Assembly: GCA_012976225.1 (NCBI GenBank)
Contig: JAAVVG010000018.1
Location: 558,001-622,000 of the forward strand
Direction of reading: 5' to 3'
From: Golubevia sp. BC0850
Lineage: Eukaryota > Basidiomycota > Exobasidiomycetes > Golubeviales > Golubeviaceae
DNA: 64,000 nucleotides
Below, one piece after another: positions 1 through 11,913 of this stretch (position 1 is the first letter of the stretch; each line of letters starts with the position of its first letter). The notes under the pieces were generated by a model, which did no database searches, was not told the origin of the DNA, and saw nothing but the letters and a program-made list of their open reading frames with translations. The position numbers and the translations under genes were made by a program.

Positions 1-524
1 AGCTGCCAGAAGATGCTGCCCTGCAGAAAGCTTCTTTCCTTCTACTCCAGCCCCTTGATTTGAAGATTTTGCCATGTACTCTTTGATCATTGTGTACCTG
101 TTGATTAAATGAGTAAAGGTAAAGAGCGGAGGGGGAGAGATTAGGACATGGCGCTGGAATAGCGAGATGTAGAAAAGCTTTCGCAACCAGGAAAGCTGAA
201 ATCCAAGAGCTAGAATCTCACGTATAAGCTATGTCTAGAGAGAAATGAGCTTTGTATCGAGGAGGGGACTTCTTGGAAGAACCTGACTCGATTCTTCTAG
301 AGCTTACTTCTGCTACCTCGGCACATTCAAGCTTGATCGTAGCTCAACAAGGGCAAGACAGGAGCTTAATGGTGATTTAGCCTCGCTTTGCTTTCACAGA
401 CCCAGGCAGAGCAGTCACTGATCTCTTCATAGCAGAGTGGAGATAGTACTTCTAATCATCTTGTCTCCCTCCCTTTGCCAGTTCCGACTCCTTCTATTCC
501 AATTGTTCCACAAATACTCAATAC

Positions 525-953
525 TCACCACAAGAAATAAAGACCCCAACTAGCCGAGTTCCCGACAACATTAGGACTCAAACCTCTATAAAGACCTTTC
601 CAACCATCTCTCATCACAATCTCTTTCAAAGCTTCACTCATATCTTTCCCTACTTTCCCACCAGTTATGAACCTCTTGAAAGTGAGATTCTTGAATCCTT
701 GAACTGATCTTGAGAGGGATAGAGGTAGAGGAGGTTTGGAATCTACTTGGAATTTGACCTTTATCAGATCTAAAGGATTCATACAGACTGTTGCTACTGC
801 TCCTGCTCCGATTCCTGCGAACGCATGATCCAAAGCTGGAGTCGGGAAGAAGGAGAGTGTCCGATTTCGTGTGGAGGAGGCGGAAGAGGGGGAAGTCATG
901 AAGAATGTTGGAGGTTGAGAAGGTTTTCGTAATTTTGAGAAGTTCGATGACAA
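525..953 (-). pseudogene. Mitochondrial FAD/folate carrier (FLX1/SLC25A32-like), N-terminal fragment
   Basis: The 142-residue frame begins with a Ser/Thr-rich leader. It then has a first mitochondrial-carrier repeat: an AGIGAGAVATVCMNPLDLIKVKFQ-type segment carrying the PxDxxK signature, followed by GWKGLYRGLSPNVVGNSASW. The second motif is characteristic of the FLX1/SLC25A32 branch, which moves FAD or folate across the mitochondrial inner membrane. Family members are about 300 residues with three repeats; only the first repeat and the start of the second are here. The frame ends at a good donor (TTGTG|GTGAGT), so an intron is possible, but no continuation with carrier motifs was found in positions 1-520 on this strand. 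Some residual similarity to the expected next segment may lie at about 430-510, but it contains a stop. I judge it a truncated relic rather than a working gene. Confidence 0.6.
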
Positions 954-3209
954 GCTGAGGTGCCAGGCTAGGGGAGCAAGTCACTATTCACAACTGGTGC
1001 ATTGAAGAGAAATAGATTCCGAATTGAATGCTCAACTCAGAAAGGGAAAAACAAAGACTTCAGAAGAGGCTGCGAGAGCAACGCAGAGATAGCAGGAAGG
1101 GACGGCTCAGGCCGAAAAAGGTATTAGACATGAGTTAATTGTTGATATTGAGGAGTCTGGAGAAGCAAATTACAAGAAGGAGTTGGATGCAAAGAGTATT
1201 GAGGCGAAGAAAGAGCGGCAGCGGGTTCTCAGAAGAGTGGAAGAGGGAAGAGAAGAGGATGGGAAGATCTAATGGAGCACAGGAAGGAGAGAGAGGAGGC
1301 ATTGGTCAGAGATGATTCTATAAGCGAATCTGATTCTTTTAAAGGAGGAAAGAGGAGGAAAGGTTCTAGGAGAGCAAGAGAGTCTAAAGGGACTCTGTCC
1401 TGCCCGGAATGTCACTCCTTTTCCCCTCCCTTTCGCTTGGCATTTCTCTCCCTATCTCCTTTTGCCAACATGGTAAATTCAATAGGATTTGTTCGTCAAA
1501 ATTGCAGAAGTAAATTGTCGTCAAGGCACTTGGCTACGACTGTTGAGCTTGATAATGTGATAACACTTGATCATCATTCGAACATCCTATCTTTCCCATT
1601 TCCCTTTTGAATTCCATGATTCTCTGTCAGCTGAAGTCAACTTCTTGGAACTCTGAATGATACTCACAGCTTTGGGTGGTGATGGGGAGAAGGGAGATTT
1701 CCAAGACAAAAGTTCTTCCTGTTACAAGAGTCAGATGCCGAGGCTTGGTGTTTGCGCGTTCACCTGCAAGTTTTGAAGCTTCCTTCAAAGTTCAAATCAA
1801 GCTTTCCCAATAGAGTGTGAAATTTCATCGACTTTGTATCTCTACTCCGGGTTACAAAGAAGCAGAACAACCCAAAATACAGTGCAGCAGAGACTTTTGG
1901 CATTCTTTGAGACATGCTGCTCCACTCAGATCATAGAGGTAAGACGCTTCTCATTGCAGACTCAATGCTATTGACCTGCTGCGTTATTTGATCTACATTC
2001 CTTCCAAAGCGAGTGTTTTGCACAGTTTTTTTTTCTGTGTTCTACAGGGGTTTTTTGGTAGCTTCTTTTCTCGCCACACCGTTTCTTTCGGAATTGAGTC
2101 TGGCCATGGTGGTATTGAGCTTGCATTTCCCATGAACGTCTACTTCGGTCCAGGGACAAAATTGAACCCAAATAAAAGAGAGTAGAAATGAGACTTCTGG
2201 AACTACTGGAGACATCCACTGGTGGGATGGTAGGCCTCTCATTCTTCCTCTCTCTTCGATCTACAGCCTTACTAGGATCGTTCTTGGCCTGGATTAGAGT
2301 TCTCAAAAAGCTTTGGGAGCTCTTGAGTCTTGCCACTTGCATCCCACTTGAACTTATGCAAGAAAAGAGCCTTCGCGAAACTCAAAGCACCCACCCTTGA
2401 CACTCCTCCAGTGATTGTCACCTCTTTCGTCCATCAAGCTGCTTGTGAAAACATCTCAGTTTTAGAAGTATCGAAACAGAAATCTTACAACTTGCCTTCA
2501 TCAGCATGTGACCTTTTGTCCCTAGGGCGGTTTCTCTACTCCGACAGCCAAACCTCTCGCGCGGGTCCTTCTCAATGTTTGACCCCCTCTTTTTTTGTCT
2601 GCTCTAGCCCTCTCAACCCATCTTTGTGAGCACTGAAAAGCTACTTGGTAGGACAATAGGTCCTCTCTACAAGTTGAACTCTTTTTGGTTTGAGGGAAGA
2701 GAGGCAGTAATTTCCTAAACTTGATAGACCTCAACTTGGAGCTGCAACTGAATAAGGCTGCTTGAAGATAGAGAATAAGGATTTCTTGGGAGAGAAAAAT
2801 CGCCAGAGGGGGTAAGTTGAAGTGAGAGTACAGACACCCAGTGTCCTGCTCCCCTCAATGGTCTCAATTGAATCTCTGGCAGTTCCACCTTTGTCCCAAC
2901 TCCCGGTACTGGATGAATTTTGCTTCTCGTCAGATCCAACATCTAGGAACAAAAGAAGAATTGAGACTAGATGAAAACATTGTGAATACCCCATGTTGAT
3001 TGGGCCTGCAGTGCAGTTGCTTTAGAGCAAGGGGTCTGTGTCCACCACAAAGAGAAGGGGACCTGTGCTTAAAAATGCATCTCTCACCCCTTCTTAGATT
3101 CTTAGAGAGTGATAAATTCTTAGAGGGTGAAGATCAAGAACGGAGAACCGTAACAAAGTGAGCCAGAGCAAAAAGGTGTTACAGACTCATGGGACCAAAA
3201 GAATACTTC
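954..3209. other. Gene-poor, decayed stretch
   Basis: No convincing gene. Positions 1130-1270 on the plus strand read as a Lys/Glu/Arg-rich helix (for example KKERQRVLRRVEE), like the charged helix before a UBX domain, and then hit a stop. This could be a relic, but purine-rich DNA alone can mimic it. The remaining short frames overlap on both strands and look like shadows. Short direct repeats of TTCTTAGAG(A/G)GTGA occur near 3100-3130. Confidence 0.4.
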
Positions 3210-3302
3210 TGTCTCGACCGAGAATTGAACTCGGAATTCCAGATTACCCATGCTTCCATTGTTAGTATGAGACCGGCGAAATAACCATTTTTCTATCAAG
3301 AC
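3210..3302 (-). tRNA. tRNA-Met (CAT) with a 20-nt intron
   Basis: Read on the minus strand, a complete cloverleaf can be drawn. The acceptor is GTCTTGA paired with TCGAGAC (7 bp, one G-U). The D arm is GAAA/TTTC with loop AATGGTTA. The anticodon arm is CCGGT/ATCTG with one C-U mismatch and loop CTCATA/A, giving anticodon CAT. The T arm is CCGAG/CTCGG with loop TTCAATT. A 20-nt intron (3246-3265) sits at the canonical place one base 3' of the anticodon. The T-loop begins TTC, as in elongator rather than initiator tRNA-Met. A four-T run (minus strand of 3197-3200) could serve as a Pol III terminator. Copy A of the segmental duplication starts 63 bp upstream of this gene. Confidence 0.82.
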
Positions 3303-3356
3303 GAGTTAATGGGACCTTACATCAAATTTTGCTGCTACATACTTTGTATCGTGAAA

Positions 3357-3570
3357 CCATGTTGTCTTCTGCAACGAGAAGGAAGAAACTTTGATCCATC
3401 TCTTAGGAGAATGTCAAACTCCAATTCAACTTTTCAGGAGATTCCCAGACTCTTCAATTCCTCATTACTCCAACATCGTCTGCTTCAAGCTCACAAGTTC
3501 AAATCAATGGAAGATCTTCAAATTCCGACTTCTCGTTTTCTGGCTGCACTAAGTAGTCAGATGGGCAAGA
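3357..3570 (+). mobile_element. Possible LINE 3'-end remnant (zf-RVT-like motif), copy A
   Basis: One frame reads FCNEKEETLIHLLGEC, close to the C-x-x-C...EET-x-HLL-x-EC zinc-knuckle pattern that follows the reverse transcriptase or RNase H region of many non-LTR retrotransposons. The homologous place in copy B reads FCKEKEETWNHLSGEC with more upstream sequence in frame. No RT domain remains, so this is at most a short fossil 3' end. The match is to a short motif only. Confidence 0.35.
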
Positions 3571-4440
3571 TCTAGAAGAGGATCGAGATCAGAACTTCAA
3601 TACCCACCAACCACTTCAGCCTTCAATCTCAGAGTCAGCGCTATTTTTAAGAACTTCCAGATTACGCGTCAACTTCTAGTCAAAGGAACTTCAATTCAAT
3701 GTTCCCTTCCATTCCTCTTTCATTTTTACGAGTACCTAGAAGAATTTTCCTCACCCCTTCTTTCTTCTAGGTAGATCATACCCTTCAACAGGGTACTGAT
3801 TATTTTCACTGGGCTTTGGTTTAGTGGGTAGGGGTCCAGCAGGTTCGTGGCCGCTGGATCAGATGTGTGCTTTCTTGACCTTTCCTTCCACCGGATAACC
3901 CTCTTCTGATCAATCTTTGTTCTATAGTCTCGCATTCATTTCAATCGGTCATTTGCGAGCTGTGATAGTCATTCAGAATGAAGACCCTCTGCCAAAGAAG
4001 TGCGACTTTCGCATGGTGCTGGTCTAAAACAGCTAAAGTAGCCCTGCACCCCTCACTCACCGATTGATCATTGCTTTTCTGTTTGAACACCCTCAGATTG
4101 ACTTGGAGGAGGGGACACAGTATTTGAGGGGAGAGTTGGATCTCTTGTGTCCTGCAATAGTGTCCCAGAGCATCCTACCTCTCGAACCTCCCAGATAACA
4201 ACAACAGAGCAGCAAAGGTCCTGATCTATGCGAGCGACCATTGTAAATGAAAAACGCTTGTCTCTCACTCTCTAGTTTATCGACCCCCCCCTGATTCAGT
4301 GATTCTAGTGCTTTTCTCCCCTGCCTTTCTGTGTTTAGAGTTTTTCTTGGCCAAACAGAGTCTATTGAAGAACTTTTACTATTACACTCTTTCTTTAGCC
4401 CTGAAGAGTCAAGTGGGAAGAGGTTCTCCCAGGACAATTG

Positions 4441-4805
4441 TCACTCGATTTTCTCAGCCCCTGAGGATCGAGTGAGAACTTATCGTCCAGATTCGCCCTG
4501 AGAGATCCTACCTCTCACTTGAGACTCTCAGGCTTTGAGGATCGAGGGAGAACCAGAACCCTTGTCCTCCTTGACCTTCTCACTCGATTTCAAGCTGTCC
4601 TGAGAATTGAGGAGAGTGTTTCAACACAAATCTCAACCTTCTTGCTCGATTCTGCAGCCCTTGAGAAACGAGTGAGAACAGCCGCCCCCAAAATGAATCC
4701 CAATCTTTTCACTCGCGGTTCTAGGATGTTCGGAAAATTGAGTGAGCGCAGATATGACCATCTTCTCACTCGATTCTGCTCGCCCAACGAAATCGAGTGA
4801 CAGCA
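4441..4805. repeat. Array of six imperfect hairpins (TCTCACTCGAT / ATCGAGTGAGA), copy A
   Basis: About six units of 38-44 nt, spaced roughly 60 nt apart, each start with TTCTCACTCGAT-like sequence and end with its inverted complement. The clearest is 4441-4478, where TCACTCGAT pairs with ATCGAGTGA and an inner CTCAG-CCC-CTGAG hairpin sits in the loop. The others lie near 4513-4553, 4577-4617, 4649-4679, 4706-4750 and 4772-4803, with growing mismatch. The same array is present in copy B. No known transposon end or RNA family comes to mind. Confidence 0.75.
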
Positions 4806-6412
4806 ATGTTGATCAATCCACTACAACAACGAGAGTATGAGAACGGCTGACCTATCTCTCTCTCTCTCTCAGCATCGATGGTGATACCATAGATAAGTCG
4901 ATAGATCTTTTGTTTGGAAGTGAGGAAAGGTGATGGGACACTAGGGCAAGGTAACTGGAGATCCTCTTGTGCAGACCTCTCCTCCCGCGGGCAGCGATAA
5001 TAGAGAGGACACTGAAATGAAAACTAGAAAAGAGAGAGGTTTCAGACAAACTCATAGGATGGGAAGACAGGAGCGAGGGAACATTAGTCAGAGAGGTTCG
5101 TCATTTTGAAAGGTTTGCCAACTCTGTGAGAAGTTTCAAGTGGGGAGGGATTCCAATCTTCACCAAAATTCAAAATTCCGTTTTCGAGTGCGGGTCGCGC
5201 TACACCAAGTGGGAGTTCCGTCCCGCCATCCTTCCTCTAATCCACAAAGTTAATGTCGGTTACAGAAAGTGATTTGAATCATGAGCGGAATGGAACTTTT
5301 CACTTTCATGCACAAAATTGACTTGGCTGGGAAAGTGTTGACGGTCTTCTCCTTCTTCTCCTCTTGTTTTGTCAATTTCGATTTTTGTTTCTTCTCTCAT
5401 CTTTGTTCTCGCCCCGTTCTTCATCCTATTTTCTACTTCTGCTTTTTTGTGTTTTTCTCTTTTCAATTAAGCTCTCTTCTAAAAACCCTGGAGATTTCAC
5501 TGACAAAGGCTGGGGGAACGCCACAATCAATCCCTTTTTCAGAGCCCTGTAGCCTAGAGACTGCCCCTCAAGAGTACAAAGATGAAAGAAAATGCAAGAT
5601 AAGGGGTTACATCAATTCCTTTGGAGAATCCTCTAAAACCCGCCCGATCCTACTACGGCTTAATCGAAGGTTTTGAACCATCACTGGTCATGCAGTACCT
5701 CGTGAGCAACTGAGCAGGCAAAATCCACCAATCATTGACCCACACTATTCAGGAGATGTCATAAGGGCACTAGTTGAGGATGCAAAAAGAACGGAGTAGC
5801 TTCATGAGTGGAAGAACTGAACGACAATATATATCAATGGTATTGTTTCACCATCCAACTTTCTTCCTTCCATCTTCAGGAACTCGATGCTGGTTCAAGG
5901 GCGGCTTTTGATGTTTTGACCATAAGGAAGATTGCATCAGCCGACCACACTTCGCAACTGAAGACATCTCCTGGGGATGAGAGTGCGAGTCAATTCTCCA
6001 GCATGTCATCTGAGTCAACGTGTAGCACAGAGGATTGTCACTCATACGCACAGACCATTCAGGTTTCCAATCATAATCAAATTTCTGAAACACAAAAAGA
6101 GCTGAGATAAGCAATCTAGTCTTCATCCAAAGCATTCACTCATTCACTCGACCATCCTTCCCTTTTGATGGCTTGGTAATGAAATCGATGCATGTTGCAA
6201 GAGGTAACCGAAGGTCTCCTTGAATCTCACAACTCTGATAAGTTGAGACCTTGACTCTGATAGGAACCTGACAATTTCGTATCATCTCCCGACTGATCGG
6301 CAGCTAGACTCCCTTCTTTGATTCCCAAGTTGAAGCCTTTTCAACGGCACCTTCTTCTAGACCTGTCCTTCTGATTCTTCTATCATTTCCATTTGTTCTT
6401 CAGAGCCAAGCT

Positions 6413-8023
6413 TCACTTCAACTTTGGAGCATTCTTCTTAAATTTCTCTCTAAGCTCTCCCTCCTCGACCTCTTCCAAAGAGACCAGGCTTGGATAATTA
6501 AATCTTGAGAACCACTCTTTGCACTTCCCATCATCTTCAAAAGTCAATGATTGAAAGTTGATGTCAGCTGTGAGGCTCAAATTTGTAAGATCTGAAAATT
6601 CAAAGTTGAGATTTGAAGGAAAGACGACTGGATCGAGAGAGTAACAGAAATCTATGACTAACAACCTTTGAGAGCAAACTTTTAAATGGTGTAAGAGACA
6701 ATTGAGTGCAACTTGACAATTTTCATTGACATAAATCTGAAGTTGAAGAAGTTTAGGAGAGTGAACATTTGAGAAAAGCTGAAGAATTGAAGTGCTGCAC
6801 CAGTTCAGAGATAGGTCTTCCAGGTTTGGGAAGGAAATGAGATTGGAATTGGAATTGGAAATGGAAAGCTCGACATTCTCGCCTCGAATAGAAATAGAGA
6901 TTCTCTTCAAGGTTTCCCTAGAACTAAGTACGATGGAACTATGAAAGTTCGAAGAAAGAAAATCAAATGGCTCGGCTGCCCCTGATGCTTGAGCACTTAA
7001 CAGCTCTAAATCTTCCAGCTCACTGCCTATCCATTCCAAGAACGAATCTTCCTGTCTAGTGGAGATGTTGATCCCGAGTTTCAAAGTTTTCAAAGGTACC
7101 TTGCGTTTCTCCATTCCCCTTGGGATCTCAAACTCCTGCACCTGCCTGATCAGATCAGATTTGAGAGCAATCAGATTTGGACAACTGATGAGAAAATCCC
7201 ATAGTTTAGTTGCATCCCCAAACTTCAAAGATTCTAGATCCAGACTTTGAAGGCGGTCTCTAGAATCCAATAGCTCTCTTAAAATCTGAGGTCCAGCTAT
7301 CTCAAAGTTACCATATTCATACGGAATGAGAACTTCGGTGAACCCTCCTGGTATGAATCGGTTGACCGCTTGAATGAGCGAAGAAATTGAAGGACCATCT
7401 ACTAAAGTTCTGTTCTGCACATCACCGTCATGGTTGGACAGGTCAAACTTTCTTGAACCTGATTTGTGATCTCCAGCTTGAAGGGAGAGGGTGGAGGGAG
7501 ATCTGAACCGGATAATCTTCACAGAAGGAAAACTCTGAATCTGTCTGAAGACGTAAACAATCATAGGTAATAGAGTTGCAGAAAGAGAGACATCTCCTTC
7601 TTCATCTCCTTCTTCTTCCGAGAAATCCACTCTGAAGGAGACTTCTTTGAGGCTACTTCTTGACATGTTGATGACTTCGACTAGACAATCCAGCCTTGTA
7701 GGTATTCGATTCTGTTCATCTTGACCTAGATTCTGGAAGAAAGGAGTCAGATTGAGAGAGAGATTTGCGATTCGATGAAGTGAAAGAGAAGACAATCGAA
7801 TGAAATGATAGATGACTCTATGAGAATCTTTCCTTCCACTCAGGTTTGATAGATCCATGATTTGATGAAGAGTTGGATCCGAAAGGATTGAAGTCCTCCA
7901 CTCATGACTGACGGCATTGGATTGAGCGAGGCTTGAAGGTGGAAGATGAGAGAGAAGATGCGAGAAAATCTCATTTGGTACTAGGCCGATTGGATCTTGC
8001 TGTTCATCTTGAGATGGACACAT
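6413..8023 (-). CDS. F-box/leucine-rich-repeat-like protein, copy A
   Basis: An intronless frame gives 536 residues from the Met at 8023. An upstream Met at 8158 would add a leucine run encoded by a (CTT)n microsatellite, so I prefer the inner start. An F-box-like segment lies near residues 10-55 (GLVPNEIFSHLLSHLPPSSL, then VSHEWRTSILSDPTLHQIMD). The rest alternates short hydrophobic strands (LKTLKLGI, LEDLSLN, LLQLQIYV, LTNLSLTADI) like the degenerate LRR solenoid of fungal F-box proteins, which recruit substrates to SCF ubiquitin ligases. The partner copy at 26456-28054 is nearly identical and also open. Target unknown. Confidence 0.75.
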   Translation of the reverse strand: MCPSQDEQQDPIGLVPNEIFSHLLSHLPPSSLAQSNAVSHEWRTSILSDPTLHQIMDLSNLSGRKDSHRVIYHFIRLSSLSLHRIANLSLNLTPFFQNLGQDEQNRIPTRLDCLVEVINMSRSSLKEVSFRVDFSEEEGDEEGDVSLSATLLPMIVYVFRQIQSFPSVKIIRFRSPSTLSLQAGDHKSGSRKFDLSNHDGDVQNRTLVDGPSISSLIQAVNRFIPGGFTEVLIPYEYGNFEIAGPQILRELLDSRDRLQSLDLESLKFGDATKLWDFLISCPNLIALKSDLIRQVQEFEIPRGMEKRKVPLKTLKLGINISTRQEDSFLEWIGSELEDLELLSAQASGAAEPFDFLSSNFHSSIVLSSRETLKRISISIRGENVELSISNSNSNLISFPNLEDLSLNWCSTSILQLFSNVHSPKLLQLQIYVNENCQVALNCLLHHLKVCSQRLLVIDFCYSLDPVVFPSNLNFEFSDLTNLSLTADINFQSLTFEDDGKCKEWFSRFNYPSLVSLEEVEEGELREKFKKNAPKLK

Positions 8024-8138
8024 TGAAACAAGGCAGATGAGGTCAAGAAGAAGAAGAAGAAGAAGAAGAAGAGAAGTAGTGCTGGTGGGAAGGAAGCAGT
8101 CTAGCAGGACGCAGGACGAACGAAAGCTCATCTTCTGC

Positions 8139-8377
8139 ATGAGAATCTTTCCTTCCACTCAGGTTTGATAGATCCATTATTTGATGAAGAGTTGGATCCG
8201 AAAGGATTGAAGTCCTCCACTCATGACTGACGGCATTGGATTGAGCGAGGCTTGAAGGTGGAAGATGAGAGAGAAGATGCGAGAAAATCTCATTTGGTAC
8301 TAGGCCGATTGGATCTTGCTGTTCATCTTGAGATGGACACATTGAAACAAGGCAGATGAGTTCAAGAAGAAGAAGAG
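8139..8377 (-). pseudogene. Truncated duplicate of the F-box N-terminus
   Basis: About 235 bp repeat 7820-8054 (5' end of F-box copy A) with few changes, separated by about 80 bp. The frame gives the same F-box start (MCPSQDEQQDPIGLVPNE...) and then runs out of homology after the KDSH residues. It has the variant GATGAGTTC, which matches copy B (28070), where the adjacent copy has GATGAGGTC. It is a partial extra copy left by unequal exchange. Confidence 0.75.
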
Positions 8378-8450
8378 GTCGAAGAGAGAGAACACTACGT
8401 GGGAGGGAAGCAGGACGAACGAAAGAACGAAAGCTTCGCGCCAGTAGCTG

Positions 8451-9100
8451 ATGAGCAAGTCTCTCCGCTTCAAGTGTTTGTTATGGGTCACAACTTTTTC
8501 TGGCTCATTTCAAAAGACAGTAGAACTCTGTGAGAATCTTTCTTCTCTGAGGATGGACCCCTCTCGAGGTCATTCCGAATGGAGACCGTTTCTCCACAGA
8601 CCAGCTCAAAGATTAAAGAATCTGAGCCTCAGCCTAGACAGGAAAAGTGAAAAGATTGGCCTACTCCAATCTACTCAGACGCAAGTACTGGAAGTCAACG
8701 AAGATTCTCGGCCCTTTCCAAGCTGGATGACAGCATCGCCAACGACCAAGTTCTGCTGCTAAACCAATCTTCTGCTTTCTCTGAGATACTTCTCTTCGAC
8801 ACTTTTCGTTGCTGGGAACTATCGGAGAAACTTCCAGTTCTGAAAATTCTCGAATTTCAAACGGAGGATGATGGGGAAGGGAGAGAGGTCTGAGCTTTGC
8901 TTTTGGCGAGAAAACAAAATGTGGAAACTGGATTGGAGGTCGATGGAGTTGAATGGAACCTATGAGGAACGAGGGAATCAGCGTCAAAAGCCTCACGGAA
9001 GAAGAACAAGACGATCTCAGAGAATCGGTGGAGATCTTGGAAGACCTGGACAACGAACCACTTTGGGAAGTCGAGATTTGATGCCTTCTTTCTGGTGATC
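8451..9100 (+). pseudogene. F-box protein C-terminal relic
   Basis: Frames on the plus strand line up with the relics at 28334-29444 and 52339-53096: ENLSSLRMDPSRGHSEWRPF, then LKNLSLSLD, LEVNEDSRPFPSWM, VETGLEVDGVEW and a final LWEVEI before the stop. The pieces lie in different frames with several stops, so the gene is dead. It is more diverged than the other two and ends at the same residue, which marks the family's natural C-terminus. Confidence 0.65.
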
Positions 9101-9110
9101 GAGTCGGTGA

Positions 9111-9848
9111 GTGACCACTTCTCTTGAAAACTGTTCGTTGCATCTTTGATTCTATAGTTCTCTCCTCTAAGTGGTGAATGTTGAAATTTCCCACCTGTCT
9201 TTCTCTACAGTGAGATTTGGAGAAGACTCGCCACTCTCATCGAACCTGTGCCTACATCTCAAATGCGTTAGTCGACTCACCCCTTCCAGCTGGAAACCAC
9301 ACGTCCTTTCCTTCTAGGCTTTAAGTTCTCATTCTCTCACGTCCTTGGTACCTTTATTTATGTTGCTCCAACTGTTCAGGCTTGACTCCTCCTGTTCTTC
9401 GGTCAAAGAAGTGACGGATCAAACCCCTTTCAGTTCCGAGCATCGTTTTTCAATGCCCTTTCTTCCGATGCTGTTCTCAAGAAGCTTTATCCAAATGTCC
9501 GATTCAGGAAAATTCACAGAGAGGGAGAAGATGAAAAGGACAAGAAGAAGCTCTGATTTCCTACCATCGAAGTCGGATCCTTTCTTGGCTCTCTTTTGAC
9601 ACCAGAGATTTGGGACCAATCCACAGGTCTTCCAGAACTCAATTCCTGAATAGGCAGGTCTTCAGAAGAAACATATTTCAATCAAAGAAGAATCAAAGGA
9701 CTAAGAAGTCTAGTTTCTTGAATTCTAGAACGTAGACTCAAGCATGCAAGTTATTTTGTTACAATTCAAGACAATTCTTCCCACGAGTCTCTCTTCTCTT
9801 TTTTCTCTTTCTTAGATTGACTTTTGGTTTGACCTCTTTGACCTTTCC
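9111..9848. other. Intergenic stretch with a possible unidentified gene fragment
   Basis: After a CAG acceptor-like site at about 9430, the plus strand reads FNALSSDAVLKKLYPNVRF... with a stop, and then GSFLGSLLTPEIWDQ in the same frame up to about 9645. It looks like decayed coding sequence, but I do not recognise the family. Nothing else is seen. Confidence 0.3.

Positions 9849-11913
<2,065 letters not shown>

Larger units (their letters stand above)
3365..8138. repeat. Segmental duplication copy A (pairs with 23541-28166)
   Basis: This block is repeated in the same orientation at 23541-28166. The first 500 bp or so (to about 3905) differ by roughly 5-10 percent by eye. From there to the end the copies are almost identical, with about seven base differences and a 12-nt indel in the whole F-box gene. 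Copy A has about 134 bp (near 5110-5245) and about 36 bp (near 4437-4472) that copy B lacks. The octamer TCTTCTGC lies at both ends of both copies (3365-3372 and 8131-8138; 23541-23548 and 28159-28166). The block holds a possible LINE remnant, a hairpin array and an F-box gene. The short frames at 5281-5676 and 5808-6135 are intact in both copies, but such recent copies prove nothing about selection. Confidence 0.93.

Noticed and set aside
1130-1610. UBX-like charged helix and the frame at 1272-1610
   Set aside because: Only a purine-rich helix without the UBX fold; too weak to call a gene.
3809-3865. tRNA- or SINE-like A box (TGGTTTAGTGG) followed by GGTTCGTGGCC in copy A, repeated at about 24003-24059 in copy B
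   Set aside because: The B box deviates at key bases, the spacing is too short for a tRNA head, and no cloverleaf or tail can be drawn. The TCCAGC/GCTGGA stem may be chance.
4441-4805. CRISPR-like interpretation of the regular hairpin units
   Set aside because: The units are inverted within themselves and diverged, spacers are not unique fixed-length sequences, and the host is a eukaryote.
5281-5676. 131-residue plus-strand frame conserved in both duplication copies
   Set aside because: Composition is that of C/T-rich DNA, without motifs; conservation is explained by the recent duplication.
5808-6135. Overlapping 95-100-residue frames on both strands, intact in both copies
   Set aside because: Same reasoning: the copies are too young for intactness to mean selection, and no family is recognised.
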